This document shows positions 8,332-17,379 of a DNA stretch of 64,000 nucleotides, piece by piece (position 1 is the first letter of the stretch; the number at the start of each line of letters is the position of its first letter). The translations under genes and the position numbers were made by a program. The notes beneath the pieces were generated by a model, which searched no databases, was not told the DNA's origin, and worked only from the letters and a program-made list of their open reading frames with translations. This stretch comes from Pseudomonas sputi (GTDB lineage: Bacteria; Pseudomonadota; Gammaproteobacteria; Pseudomonadales; Pseudomonadaceae), in the NCBI RefSeq assembly GCF_021603585.1, contig NZ_BQHI01000009.1, positions 1 through 64,000 on the forward strand. The letters run 5' to 3'.

Positions 8332-9951
8332 ATGAGGATTTCTCGACGATGGTTCATGGCAGGCCTGGCGCTGACCGGCGCTGCCGTACCTGCAGCTTAT
8401 TTCGGGCATCGCGAATGGACGAAGCCCGACCCGACGATCACCCCCGGTGAGGCGTCGTTCGATGTCGCCGACGTGGCCGGGCAGCGCCTGGCGAATGCGT
8501 TGCGCGGGGTCTGGAAGATCCGTTTCACGGGGCGTGACGCGGGCCTGGACGGCTTGCCGACCCAGGGCCTGGAAGTGTTCATCGACATCGGCCAGAAAGG
8601 CCGGGGCGTGTGCGGTTTTCTCGACACGCCGGAGCGTCTGCGCTCTGCCGACACCCCCCGTTACCGGATTCTCGGCGATCTGGCCGGGGCCGAGGCATCC
8701 ACACTCAGTTGGCGACTGCTGGGTGCCGGCGGCAGTGTGGACTACGAACTGAACATGATCCTCGATGAGGTCTGGGCCGATTTCGGCAATGCCGGCAGCG
8801 GCACCCTGAGCGGCACCGTGCAACGTCTCGATCGCTCGCTGGCCCTGCCAACGCAGGATCACCGTTTCGTGGCGGTCAAATGCCTGTTCCCGGAAGCGCG
8901 ACAGCGTACGCCGTTGAACCCGACGCTGCTGGCGTGGCTGGTGTCGCCCGAGCATCGGCTGTTCCACCAGGTCTGGCATGCGACGCGGGATAAATGGCAC
9001 ACCCTGTCCGAGGACAAGCGCAATGCCTTGCGCGGCCTCGGCTGGCAGCCCGGCCCACGCGACCTGGAACGGGATGCCCGCGGTCCGCGCAAGGATCGCA
9101 ATGGTTCGGGTATCGACTTCTTCTTCATGCACCGACACATGCTCGGCACGGCGCGCTCGATGCAGGATCTGCCGTCGTGGAGGTTCTTCCCGTTGCCGCA
9201 GCCGGAACTGGTACGCGACCGTGTCGGGTTTGCCCGGTACTTCGATAACCACGACGGCACTTCGCTGCCGCCGACCTGGCTGGCCGAAGGTGATGACGAG
9301 TACGCGCAATGGGTCAGCGACATCAAGACCGCCGAGACCTACCAGAGCAACTTCGAAGTCTGGGAGTCGCAGTACCGCGATCCGCAATACCTGTCGAAGC
9401 TGACCCTCGGCCAGTTCGGCTCCGAAGTCGAACTGGGGCTGCACGACTGGCTGCACATGCGCTGGGCGTCGGTGCCGCGCGATCCGTCCAACGGTCAACC
9501 GGTGCCCCTGGCCCGGGATCTGGACGATTTCGCCGCACGCTGGTTTGCCCCGGAGAACGACTTCCTCGGCGATCCGTTTTCCTCCCATGTGAACCCGGTG
9601 TTCTGGGCGTTCCATGGCTGGATCGATGACCGTGTGGAGGACTGGTTCCGTGCTCACGAGCGTTTCCATCCGGGGCAGGTCACACGGCTTGAAGTCAATG
9701 GCGTGCAATGGTTTGCCCCGGGGCGCTGGGTTGAAGTGGCGGATCCGTGGCTGGGCCCCACCACTCATGGTTGCAGCACGGTGCCGGGCTTGCAGGTGGG
9801 CAAGTCGGTGGAGATGGACCCGGAAACCATGAAGCTCGCGCTGCGCATCACCTTTGGCGAGGACGAGAAGAAACTCGAAGGGTTGTTCCGGCGGGTGCCT
9901 AAGCGGCCGTGGTACGCGCGTAACCTGAAGGCCAAAAACAGCGCGGTCTGA
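8332..9951 (+). CDS. pvdP: PvdP, periplasmic tyrosinase of pyoverdine chromophore maturation
   Basis: Copper-dependent tyrosinase that hydroxylates and cyclises the D-Tyr of ferribactin to form the chromophore. The 539-residue protein has a twin-arginine signal (SRRWFMAG at residues 4-11). Candidate copper ligands are the His in 'SPEHRLFHQVWHATRDKWH' (first centre) and in 'SSHVNPVFWAFHGWIDD' (second centre). Start 8332 has an AGG-TAGGG site just upstream; the earlier in-frame start at 8254 would precede the promoter box. It is transcribed divergently from pvdM and converges on opmQ. Confidence 0.93.
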   Translation: MRISRRWFMAGLALTGAAVPAAYFGHREWTKPDPTITPGEASFDVADVAGQRLANALRGVWKIRFTGRDAGLDGLPTQGLEVFIDIGQKGRGVCGFLDTPERLRSADTPRYRILGDLAGAEASTLSWRLLGAGGSVDYELNMILDEVWADFGNAGSGTLSGTVQRLDRSLALPTQDHRFVAVKCLFPEARQRTPLNPTLLAWLVSPEHRLFHQVWHATRDKWHTLSEDKRNALRGLGWQPGPRDLERDARGPRKDRNGSGIDFFFMHRHMLGTARSMQDLPSWRFFPLPQPELVRDRVGFARYFDNHDGTSLPPTWLAEGDDEYAQWVSDIKTAETYQSNFEVWESQYRDPQYLSKLTLGQFGSEVELGLHDWLHMRWASVPRDPSNGQPVPLARDLDDFAARWFAPENDFLGDPFSSHVNPVFWAFHGWIDDRVEDWFRAHERFHPGQVTRLEVNGVQWFAPGRWVEVADPWLGPTTHGCSTVPGLQVGKSVEMDPETMKLALRITFGEDEKKLEGLFRRVPKRPWYARNLKAKNSAV

Positions 9952-9980
9952 GAACCGCGTTATCGTTCAAGCGTCGCAAC

Positions 9981-10010
9981 GCCGCCCGAAGCCAGTCCGC
10001 TTCGGGCGGC
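9981..10010. terminator. Hairpin between convergent pvdP and opmQ
   Basis: A perfect 11-base-pair stem (GCCGCCCGAAG with CTTCGGGCGGC) with an 8-base loop sits in the 77-base gap between the two stop codons. Neither side carries a clear T-run, so it may be a bidirectional terminator of low strength or a transcript-stabilising structure. Confidence 0.5.
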
Positions 10011-10028
10011 ATTCGCGGTGGCGCACGA

Positions 10029-11423
10029 TTACAGAGCCTGCCAGCCTCCACCCAGTGCCTTGTACAACCCGATACTCGCCTGCAATCGCAACAGGCGCAG
10101 TTGCACATTCAGATCCTGCGCCGCGTACAGCGTGCGCTGGGTTTCCAGTACCGTCAGCAAATCCTCGGCGCCGGCCTGATAGCGGCGCCGGGCGATATCG
10201 AACGCGGCCTGCGCCTGATTCAATTCTTCACTTTGCCATTGCCGCTGTTCGTCGAGCCCGCGAATCCCGTTCAAGGCTTTTTCGACGTCGGCGAAACCGT
10301 TGATGATCGCCCCGCGATAGGTTTCCAGCAGTTCTTCCTGGCGAGCCGTGGCCTTGTCGCGTTCGGCGCTCAGGCGACCATTGTTGAAGATCGGTGCAAC
10401 CAGTCCGGCGGTGAGGTTGTAGAAAGGGCTGCGAATCATGTCATCGAACTGGTTGGCCCCGGAGCCCAGTTGGGCGGTAAGGGTCACGGTCGGCAGCATG
10501 GCGGCGCGGGCGACTGTGACATCGGCCTCGGCCGCCGCCAGTTGCGCTTCGGCGCGGGCAATGTCCGGGCGACGACTGAGCAGATCGCTGGGCACGCCGG
10601 CATCGATGGTCGGCCATTGCAGGCGATCGAACGGTTCCGCGCCGGTTTGCAGCTCCTGCACCGGCCGGCCGAGCAGCGCGGCGAGGCTGATCAGGGCATC
10701 CCGGGCCTGTTGTTGCACCTGTGGCAGTTGCCGTTGTTGCGCAGCCACCAGACTTTTCTGCTGGGCCAGCTCCAAAGCGGTGGCCGAGCCTGAGTCGTAG
10801 CGGGTCTGCACCAGTTTCAGCACGTTTTGTGCATTGGCCAGGTTCAGTTCGGCGATGCGACTTTGCTCACGCAGCGACAAGACTTGCGCATAGGTGTTGG
10901 CCACGCCGCTGAGCAAGGTCAGTTCCACGGTCGCCCGGTCGAACTCGCTGGCTTGCAGGGCAAACTGCGCGCTGTCGCGTGAGGCGCGTTTGCCGCCCCA
11001 GAAGTCGATTTCGTAGGACGCGCTCAGGTTGGCATCGAAATAATCCACCGCCTTGTTGCTGCTGTCCGCGTCGAGCTGGGAGTAGCCATTGCCGCGCAGC
11101 AGTTTCTGCCGATTGGCGTTGGCCCCTGCCTTGATTTCCGGCAACTGCGAGCCGCCGGCAATCACCGTGCCGGCCTGGGCCTGGCGCACTCGGGTAACGG
11201 CGGCCGCGAGGTCGAAGCTGCCGAGGCGGGCCTGTTCGATCAGGCGGTCGAGCTCGGGGCTGCCGAACTGCTTCCACCATTGCGGATCGACGCGGGCAAC
11301 GCTGGCGTCGTGAGGCGACTGCCAGGTGGCGGGCGGTTGCAGGCCGCTGTCGGGGCGCTGGACGGGACTGCCGCAGGCGCTGAGCATCAGGCACACGGTC
11401 AACAGGCTGAGGCACGATTTCAT
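10029..11423 (-). CDS. opmQ: OpmQ, outer-membrane channel of the PvdRT-OpmQ pyoverdine efflux pump
   Basis: TolC-like outer-membrane factor that completes the PvdRT pump, which recycles and secretes pyoverdine. The 464-residue protein is a lipoprotein of the NodT/OprM class: signal peptide with lipobox LSAC (Cys near residue 17), then two repeats of the outer-membrane efflux domain ('ALLGRPVQEL', 'DLLSRRPDIARAEAQLAAAEADV'). ATG 11423 gives a clean lipoprotein signal; a GTG at 11438 that overlaps the pvdT stop is the alternative. Last gene of pvdR-pvdT-opmQ. Confidence 0.93.
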   Translation of the reverse strand: MKSCLSLLTVCLMLSACGSPVQRPDSGLQPPATWQSPHDASVARVDPQWWKQFGSPELDRLIEQARLGSFDLAAAVTRVRQAQAGTVIAGGSQLPEIKAGANANRQKLLRGNGYSQLDADSSNKAVDYFDANLSASYEIDFWGGKRASRDSAQFALQASEFDRATVELTLLSGVANTYAQVLSLREQSRIAELNLANAQNVLKLVQTRYDSGSATALELAQQKSLVAAQQRQLPQVQQQARDALISLAALLGRPVQELQTGAEPFDRLQWPTIDAGVPSDLLSRRPDIARAEAQLAAAEADVTVARAAMLPTVTLTAQLGSGANQFDDMIRSPFYNLTAGLVAPIFNNGRLSAERDKATARQEELLETYRGAIINGFADVEKALNGIRGLDEQRQWQSEELNQAQAAFDIARRRYQAGAEDLLTVLETQRTLYAAQDLNVQLRLLRLQASIGLYKALGGGWQAL

Positions 11424-11430
11424 AGATCGA

Positions 11431-13404
11431 TCATTCACTGGTAAGGGCCGTCACCGGGTCGAGCCGGGCGGCTTTGCGGGCCGGCATGAAGCCGAAGACA
11501 ACACCGGTCACGAGGGCGCAGCCGAAGGCGCCGAACACCGCCATCAAGGAAAACGCCACGGCGACTTCGCTGAGGATCAGCACGCCGCCGACGATCAGCG
11601 CCAGGGCGATGCCGGCAATCCCGCCGACCACCGAGAGCATCACCGCTTCGGTCAGAAACTGGCGAAGGATGTCGCGCTGACGGGCACCAGTGGCCATGCG
11701 GATGCCGATCTCGCGGGTGCGTTCGCGCACGGTCATCAGCATGATGTTCATCACCCCGATGCCGCCTACCAGCAGCGAAATCGCGGCAATCGAGCCGAGC
11801 ATCAGCGACAGGGTGTTTTGCGTGCGGGCTTCAGCCTGGATCATCGCGGCGTTGTTGGTCAGCTCGAAATCCTTCTTGCCGTTGTGCAGGCGCAGCATCA
11901 GTTGTTCGATGGCGTGTTCGGCTTCCTTGACCTTGCGCGCATCGGCGGCGGCGATCGCCACGTATTCCGGATTGCGTGTGCCGAACAGGCGGACGCTGGC
12001 GGCGGAGTAGGGCACGGCGATCCGGTTGTCGCTGTCGGAGTCGCCGGAGCTGGCGCCTTTTTCCGCCAGTACGCCTACGACCTGGAACGGCACGTTCTCG
12101 ATCAGGATGTATTGGCCGATGGGGTTGGCGACGTCCTTGAGCAATTTGGTGCGGACTTTGTGACCGATCACTGCGACCGCTGCGGCATTGCGCTCATCGG
12201 CCTCGGTGAAGTAACTGCCCTGCACCACGGGCCAGTTGAAGATCGCCGGGAAGTGGGTGTCGTTGCCGCCGACGTAACTCAGGTAGTCGGCATTGCCGAA
12301 ACGTACCCCGGCCTCGGCGCCGTTGACCGGCATGATCCGCATGACCTGCGGCAGGCTCGCCAGCGCCGCCACGTCATCGAGGGTGACGATGCCTTGCGGT
12401 GTGCGCGGGTTGGGTGACGAGCCGCTGAGGTAAATGATGTTCGAACCGAAGGCGCCCATTTGCGCCATCACCTGGCGCTTGCTGCCTTCGCCGACGGCGA
12501 GCATGACCACCACCGACGCCACGCCGATGATGATCCCCAGCAAGGTCAGGGCGGTGCGGAAGCGGTTGATCCACATCACCCGCCAGGCGGCATGCAGGGC
12601 GTCCACCAGCTCGCCTTTCCAGGCGCCGGAAGCTTGCGCGCCTTCGCTCAGGCGTTTGCGCAGATCCACCGCCTGCAAGGCGCCGGGGTTGGCGCTGGTC
12701 TGGACCTCGGGGTTGTGGCGGGCGCTGTCGCTGACGATCAGGCCGTCGCTGATTTCGATGATGCGTTTGGCCCGTGCGGCCACTTCGCGGTCGTGGGTGA
12801 TCAGGATGACCACATGGCCCTGGCTTGCCAGTTCGTCGAGCAGCGCCATGACCTCTTTGCCGCTGTGACTGTCGAGGGCGCCGGTGGGTTCGTCGGCGAG
12901 AATGATGTGCCCGCCGTTCATCAATGCCCGGGCAATCGACACCCGTTGTTGCTGGCCGCCGGAGAGCTGATGCGGACGGTTGCGGGTGCGCGAGGCAAGG
13001 CCCAGGCGGTCGAGCAGGGCGGCGGCGCGGGCGTGGCGTTCGGCGGCAGGTGTGCCGGCGTAGATCGCCGGCATCTCGACGTTTTCCTGGGCCGAGCCGG
13101 ACGGAATCAGGTGATAACCCTGGAACACGAAACCAAAGGCCTCGCGTCGTAGCCAGGCCAGTTCGTCGGTGTCCAGGCCGGCGACGTTTTCCCCGGCGAA
13201 ACGGTATTCGCCGGAGGTCGGTCGGTCGAGGCAGCCGAGGATGTTCATCAGCGTCGATTTGCCGGAGCCGGAAGCGCCGACAATTGCCACGAATTCGCCG
13301 GCGTGAATCGACAGGTCGATGCCGCGCAGGACATGAACCTCGGGCGCGTCGCCGCCGCCGTAGGATTTGCGGATGTCCTGCAGGTCGATCAGAGGCGTTT
13401 GCAT
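11431..13404 (-). CDS. pvdT: PvdT, MacB-type ABC permease/ATPase of the pyoverdine efflux pump
   Basis: Inner-membrane component of PvdRT-OpmQ. The 657-residue protein has an N-terminal ATPase (Walker A GASGSGKS near residue 43, signature LSGGQQQR, Walker [14 protein letters not shown]), one membrane segment near 275, a periplasmic MacB domain and three C-terminal membrane segments with the FtsX-like sequence '[17 protein letters not shown]'. Its ATG directly follows the pvdR stop (TAAATG), and the GGAGG Shine-Dalgarno lies inside the last pvdR codons, so the two are translationally coupled. Confidence 0.95.
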   Translation of the reverse strand: MQTPLIDLQDIRKSYGGGDAPEVHVLRGIDLSIHAGEFVAIVGASGSGKSTLMNILGCLDRPTSGEYRFAGENVAGLDTDELAWLRREAFGFVFQGYHLIPSGSAQENVEMPAIYAGTPAAERHARAAALLDRLGLASRTRNRPHQLSGGQQQRVSIARALMNGGHIILADEPTGALDSHSGKEVMALLDELASQGHVVILITHDREVAARAKRIIEISDGLIVSDSARHNPEVQTSANPGALQAVDLRKRLSEGAQASGAWKGELVDALHAAWRVMWINRFRTALTLLGIIIGVASVVVMLAVGEGSKRQVMAQMGAFGSNIIYLSGSSPNPRTPQGIVTLDDVAALASLPQVMRIMPVNGAEAGVRFGNADYLSYVGGNDTHFPAIFNWPVVQGSYFTEADERNAAAVAVIGHKVRTKLLKDVANPIGQYILIENVPFQVVGVLAEKGASSGDSDSDNRIAVPYSAASVRLFGTRNPEYVAIAAADARKVKEAEHAIEQLMLRLHNGKKDFELTNNAAMIQAEARTQNTLSLMLGSIAAISLLVGGIGVMNIMLMTVRERTREIGIRMATGARQRDILRQFLTEAVMLSVVGGIAGIALALIVGGVLILSEVAVAFSLMAVFGAFGCALVTGVVFGFMPARKAARLDPVTALTSE

Positions 13405-14577
13405 TTAACCTCCGCTGCCGGTGGCCGGGCCGATCACCAGGTGATCGCCCTCGTTGAGGCCTTCGATAATCTGCACTTTGAGGCGGTCGCTGATGCCGGT
13501 GCGCACTTCGCGGGTTTCGATCTTGCCGTTGGCGCCGATCACCTGCGCGGTCTGCAGGTTGTCGCTGGTGCTGCCCTGCAGTGCGGCCACCGGTGCGGTG
13601 AGCACATTTTGCGCCTGGTGGGCGACGAAAAAGACTTGCGTGGTCATCTCCGCCATCAGCGCGTTGTCGGCGTTGTCGACGTCCAGCAATACGGTGTACA
13701 GCACCACGCGGGCACTGCCGCTCTTGCTGGTACTGGCGGGGCTGCCGCCGCCCTGGCTGGTCTGGTCCAGTGGCTTGGGCGGCACGGGCAGGATCTGCCG
13801 TACGGTGCTGCTCCAGCGTCGGTTACCGCCGCTGAGTGTGGTGAAGTAGGCGGTCATGCCCGGTTTGACGTGGCCGATGTCGGCTTCGGAAACTTCCGCC
13901 CACACGGTCATCGGCGACAGCTTGGCGATCCGCAGGATCAGCGGTGTCTGCTGCTGGGCGTTGAGGGTCTGGCCTTCGCGGGCATCGAGAGCAACCACGG
14001 TGCCGGCCATCGGCGCATAAATGCGGGTGTAGCCGAGTTCGGCCTGATCGCTGCGCAGGCTGGCTTCGGCCTGACGGATCTGGGCCTGGAACATGTCGAT
14101 GCGCGCCTGGGTGGCTTTCAGTTCGGCGCGGGCGGTCTGTACGTCTTCTTCGCGGGTCGCTCCGCCGGCCGCGAGATTCTGCTGGCGCCGGTATTTCTGT
14201 TGCGCGAGTTCGTGCTGGGCTTTCTGCTCCTGCAATTGGGCCTTGAGGTTTTCGATGGAAAAACGCCCGGCGTCGAGTTTGGCCTTTTGCGTGGACGGAT
14301 CGATCTCCACCAGCAGTTGACCTTCCTTGACCACGTCACCGACTTCGACGTGGATTTTGCGGATCTGCCCCGACGCCTGGGCGCCGACGTCCACATAACG
14401 CCTTGGCTGCAGCGTGCCCAGCGCGGTGACGCTGCTTTCGATGTCGCCGCGGCTGACGGAGACGGTGGCGAATTGATCGCGACCGGGCGGCAGGACTTGC
14501 CACGCCGCAATGGCAAGGACGGGGATCAGGCAAAGAGCGATAAGCAGGGCGCGTCGGGCGGGGCGGGGACGTTTCAT
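13405..14577 (-). CDS. pvdR: PvdR, periplasmic adaptor (MacA-type) of the pyoverdine efflux pump
   Basis: Membrane fusion protein linking PvdT to OpmQ. The 390-residue protein has an N-terminal membrane anchor (about 10-28), split lipoyl domain ('GQIRKIHVEVGDVVKEGQLL' and the matching half near 190), a coiled-coil hairpin at about 105-175 and a beta-barrel domain. First gene of the efflux operon, with an iron-starvation box about 110 bases upstream. In P. aeruginosa fpvR comes next to it; here the 318-base region 14578-14895 up to fpvI holds only promoter elements. Confidence 0.95.
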   Translation of the reverse strand: MKRPRPARRALLIALCLIPVLAIAAWQVLPPGRDQFATVSVSRGDIESSVTALGTLQPRRYVDVGAQASGQIRKIHVEVGDVVKEGQLLVEIDPSTQKAKLDAGRFSIENLKAQLQEQKAQHELAQQKYRRQQNLAAGGATREEDVQTARAELKATQARIDMFQAQIRQAEASLRSDQAELGYTRIYAPMAGTVVALDAREGQTLNAQQQTPLILRIAKLSPMTVWAEVSEADIGHVKPGMTAYFTTLSGGNRRWSSTVRQILPVPPKPLDQTSQGGGSPASTSKSGSARVVLYTVLLDVDNADNALMAEMTTQVFFVAHQAQNVLTAPVAALQGSTSDNLQTAQVIGANGKIETREVRTGISDRLKVQIIEGLNEGDHLVIGPATGSGG

Positions 14578-14685
14578 GCGGGGTTCCGGCCAGTGTGAAT
14601 CGGCCCGTCATCCGCCGGGCACCGCAAGCGGGCACGACCGGATGCTGTCGCAGGGCACGACAGACACGGGAGGGCTGTTGGTTAA

Positions 14686-14709
14686 ACGACAGAAGGGGCG
14701 GCGAATTTA
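14686..14709 (-). promoter_or_regulatory. Iron-starvation (PvdS-type) promoter box for pvdR-pvdT-opmQ
   Basis: On the minus strand the site reads TAAAT, 16 bases, CGT, about 110 bases upstream of pvdR. It shares core and spacing with the other boxes in the locus. The 318-base gap between pvdR and fpvI holds this box and the Fur-like box at 14785; I see no other feature in it. Confidence 0.8.
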
Positions 14710-14784
14710 AGCGCTGAAAAACGCGGTAACAGGTATAGGCGAGAACAATTTGTCGGGCAAACCGAAACAGTACTTTAAATCTAT

Positions 14785-14803
14785 ATGAGAATTACTATAA
14801 ATT
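14785..14803 (+). promoter_or_regulatory. Fur-like box upstream of fpvI
   Basis: ATGAGAATTACTATAAATT matches the Fur pattern ATGAGAAT-N-ATTATCATT at about 14 of 17 positions, including an intact ATGAGAAT half site. It lies about 95 bases upstream of fpvI in an AT-rich stretch. FpvI genes are Fur-repressed in the family. Confidence 0.65.
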
Positions 14804-14895
14804 ACGCACTGAATTTGCCACCATCGTGCTACTGCCTGTTCCGGCCGTCGCCGATCTGGCTCAAGGATCGAAACCGCACGCGGCGGCGGGGAGTC

Positions 14896-15378
14896 ATGTT
14901 GGAAAACTACTATCGCGAGTTGGTGTGTTTCCTGAACGCCAGGCTCGGCAATCGTCAGGTGGCCGAAGACGTGGTGCATGACGCCTATCTGCGGGTGCTG
15001 GAACGGTCCAGCGAAACGCCGATCGAGCAACCCCGGGCATTTCTTTATCGCACGGCGCTGAACCTGGTGATCGATGATCATCGGCGCAATGCCCTGCGTC
15101 AGGCCGAGTCGCTGGAAGTGCTCGACAGCGAAGAGCGCTATTTCACCCCGTCTCCCCACAACACCTTCGATCAAGGTCAACGACTGGAGATGCTCCAGCG
15201 TGCCCTGGCAGAACTTTCGCCGCTGTGTCGCGAAAGTTTTCTGTTGCGCAAGATCGAAGGCCTGTCGCACCCCGAAATCGCGCAGCACCTCGGGATTTCC
15301 AAGGCTCTGGTGGAAAAGCACATCGTCAACGCGATGAAGCATTGCCGCCTGCGCATCAAACAATGGGATGCCCATTGA
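14896..15378 (+). CDS. fpvI: FpvI, ECF sigma factor for ferripyoverdine receptor expression
   Basis: Extracytoplasmic-function sigma factor that, once released by ferripyoverdine signalling through FpvA, directs transcription of fpvA. The 160-residue protein has region 2 (about 1-65, 'YYRELVCFLNARLGNRQVAEDVVHDAYLRVLE') and region 4 (about 105-155, 'LSHPEIAQHLGISKALVEKHI'). The length matches FpvI rather than the longer PvdS. Start 14896 is set by GGGGAG at minus 8; an in-frame ATG at 14785 lies inside the Fur box and is unlikely. An fpvR anti-sigma gene normally follows or precedes fpvI, but pvdA begins only 113 bases downstream. Confidence 0.87.
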   Translation: MLENYYRELVCFLNARLGNRQVAEDVVHDAYLRVLERSSETPIEQPRAFLYRTALNLVIDDHRRNALRQAESLEVLDSEERYFTPSPHNTFDQGQRLEMLQRALAELSPLCRESFLLRKIEGLSHPEIAQHLGISKALVEKHIVNAMKHCRLRIKQWDAH

Positions 15379-15389
15379 GCCGTCGTCGT

Positions 15390-15413
15390 TAAATTTTTTT
15401 TCACTGTCCTCGT
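15390..15413 (+). promoter_or_regulatory. Iron-starvation (PvdS-type) promoter box for pvdA
   Basis: TAAAT at 15390-15394, 16 bases that begin with a T-run, CGT at 15411-15413, 78 bases upstream of pvdA. Perfect core and spacing. Confidence 0.85.
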
Positions 15414-15491
15414 TCCTACTCAACAGACGATCTGCTGTCCTGCTCAAGGCCGGTCAGGTCACTCAGGCTTTTCGTCCAGAGGACACTGGAA

Positions 15492-16829
15492 ATGACACAG
15501 GCAATTGCATCGCCCATCATCCACGACTTGATCGGCGTCGGTTTCGGCCCTTCGAACCTGGCGCTGGCCATCGCTCTGCAAGAGCGCGGCCCGACCCAGG
15601 GGGAACTGGATGTTCTGTTTCTCGACAAACAACCCAACTACAGCTGGCACGGCAACACCCTGTCGACCCAGAGCGAGTTGCAGATTTCCTTTCTCAAGGA
15701 TCTGGTCACCTTGCGCAATCCGACCAGCCCGTACTCGTTCGTCAACTACCTCAAGCACCACGGCCGTCTGGTGGACTTCATCAACCTCGGCACCTTCTAT
15801 CCATGCCGCATGGAGTACAACGACTACCTGCGCTGGGTGGCCGCGCAGTTCACCGAACAGAGCCGCTATGGCGAAGAAGTGCTGACCATCGAGCCGGTGC
15901 TGCACAACCATCAGGTCGAAGCCCTGCGGGTGATTTCCCGGGATACCGAAGGCCAGCAGTTTGTGCGCACCGCGCGCTCGGTGGTGGTCAGCGCCGGCGG
16001 CACGCCGCGCATTCCCGAAGCGTTCAAGGCGCTGAAGGGCGACGGTCGGGTGTTCCATCACTCGCAGTACCTGGCGCAAATGGCCAAACAGCCGTGCATC
16101 AACAACCAGCCGATGAGCATCGCGATCATCGGCGGCGGACAGAGCGCGGCGGAAGCCTTCATCGACCTGAACGATTCGTTCCCGTCGGTGCAGGTCGACA
16201 TGATCCTGCGCGGCTCGGCGCTGAAGCCGGCGGACGACAGCCCGTTCGTCAACGAAGTGTTCTCGCCCGAGTTCACTGACCTGATCTTCCAGCAGGACAG
16301 CAGCGAGCGTGAGCGTCTGGTCAACGAGTACCACAACACCAACTATTCGGTGGTCGACATCGATCTGATCGAGCGCATCTACGGCATCTTCTATCGCCAG
16401 AAGGTTTCCGGTGTTGCCCGCCATGCGTTCCGCACCCTGACCGCGGTCGAGAAAGCCGCCGCCACCGAGCAGGGTATCGAACTGACCGTGCGCAACAACG
16501 CCACCGGCGAAGTCACCGTGCGTGCCTACGACGCGGTCGTGCTGGCTACCGGTTACGAGCGCCAGATGCACCGCAAACTGCTGGCGCCGCTGGAAGAGTA
16601 CCTGGGTGACTTCGAGGTCGACCGCAATTACCGGTTGATCACCGACGAGCGCTGCAAGGCCGGTCTGTACATGCAGGGCTTCTGCCAGGCCAGCCACGGT
16701 CTGAGCGATACACTGCTGTCGATCCTGCCGATCCGCGCGGACGAGATTGCCGGCTCGCTGTATGAGCATGGCAGGAACCGCGGACACAGCCGTTCGGTGA
16801 TGGACTTGTTGCTGGCTACCGCCAGCTAA
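15492..16829 (+). CDS. pvdA: PvdA, L-ornithine N5-monooxygenase
   Basis: FAD- and NADPH-dependent hydroxylase that makes N5-hydroxyornithine, the building block of the hydroxamate iron ligands in pyoverdine. The 445-residue protein shows the FAD fingerprint 'DLIGVGFGPSNLALAIAL' at about 12-29, the substrate region 'NYSWHGNTLSTQSELQISF', the NADPH fingerprint 'IAIIGGGQSAAEAF' at about 210-223 and the closing ATGY motif 'VLATGYER'. Length and motifs are those of a full enzyme. No hydroxyornithine formyltransferase (pvdF) is present in the neighbouring genes, so the further modification is encoded elsewhere or the peptide uses cyclised or acetylated hydroxyornithine. Confidence 0.95.
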   Translation: MTQAIASPIIHDLIGVGFGPSNLALAIALQERGPTQGELDVLFLDKQPNYSWHGNTLSTQSELQISFLKDLVTLRNPTSPYSFVNYLKHHGRLVDFINLGTFYPCRMEYNDYLRWVAAQFTEQSRYGEEVLTIEPVLHNHQVEALRVISRDTEGQQFVRTARSVVVSAGGTPRIPEAFKALKGDGRVFHHSQYLAQMAKQPCINNQPMSIAIIGGGQSAAEAFIDLNDSFPSVQVDMILRGSALKPADDSPFVNEVFSPEFTDLIFQQDSSERERLVNEYHNTNYSVVDIDLIERIYGIFYRQKVSGVARHAFRTLTAVEKAAATEQGIELTVRNNATGEVTVRAYDAVVLATGYERQMHRKLLAPLEEYLGDFEVDRNYRLITDERCKAGLYMQGFCQASHGLSDTLLSILPIRADEIAGSLYEHGRNRGHSRSVMDLLLATAS

Positions 16830-16840
16830 ACCAGACCGTT

Positions 16841-16928
16841 GATCGTTCCCACGCCCGGGGACGCTCTGCGTCCCATTGGAACGCGGAGCGTCCCTTGAGG
16901 CGTTCCCACGCGGAGCGTAGGAACGATC
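16841..16928. repeat. REP-like palindromic repeat
   Basis: The 88-base block begins GATCGTTCCCACGC and ends with GGAACGATC, forming an outer inverted repeat, with an inner palindrome GGACGCTCTGCGTCC and the repeated word GCGGAGCGT. A related copy lies at 37392-37449. Such GTTCCCACGC / GGACGCTCTGCGTCC units are intergenic repeats common in P. fluorescens genomes. Here it follows pvdA and may act as its transcript end. Confidence 0.8.
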
Positions 16929-17379
16929 TCGGGATCAATCCTGAACCCTTCCTGAACACCCGCCACATTCCCCGACACACGTCCTTTTGCAGGTTTACTC
17001 TCCAGACATCGGGGCGTAAGCTTCGCGCGTTTTCATCAATAGCGGAGACCCACAGTGGGTACTTGTTCGAGTGACAGTTGTCGGCCGGTCCTTGTAACCG
17101 GCGGATTCTCGGCAAGATAACGCGCATTCCTTTGTGCCGTTGTCTCGCCGAACAGCGAGCAGCGGCATCCCGATCATGACCGGTCCGGTCATGTCCCGAC
17201 GTCCTTCTCATCGACACTGAAAAGCCTGTGAAGTCGACTTCATCGTCGTCATTGCAGCCCTATCGACACGCCTGTCTTTTCTGACCGGCGCGCCACGCCT
17301 TGCCGTGCCGGTTTTCCGGTGCCCGGGACGAGGACGTACCTGCTCGACGGTTTCCCGGCTGACCATAGGGGCAACAGCC
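16929..17379 (+). promoter_or_regulatory. Long untranslated region and candidate leader of mgtA
   Basis: About 450 bases separate the repeat from mgtA. It contains a direct repeat CCTGAAC at 16940-16946 and 16951-16957 (11-base period, as PhoP boxes have, though in reverse orientation as GTTCAGG), several GC-rich hairpins, and two possible short leader peptides: ATG 17176 to TGA 17220 (14 codons, two prolines) and GTG 17228 to TGA 17284 (18 codons). Neither has a strong ribosome site. Long leaders that sense magnesium precede mgtA in enteric bacteria; the same role here is only inference. Confidence 0.4.

Noticed and set aside
14578-14895. A hidden or degraded fpvR in the pvdR-fpvI gap
   Set aside because: Frames on both strands are short and none resembles an anti-sigma factor; the gap is explained by promoter elements.
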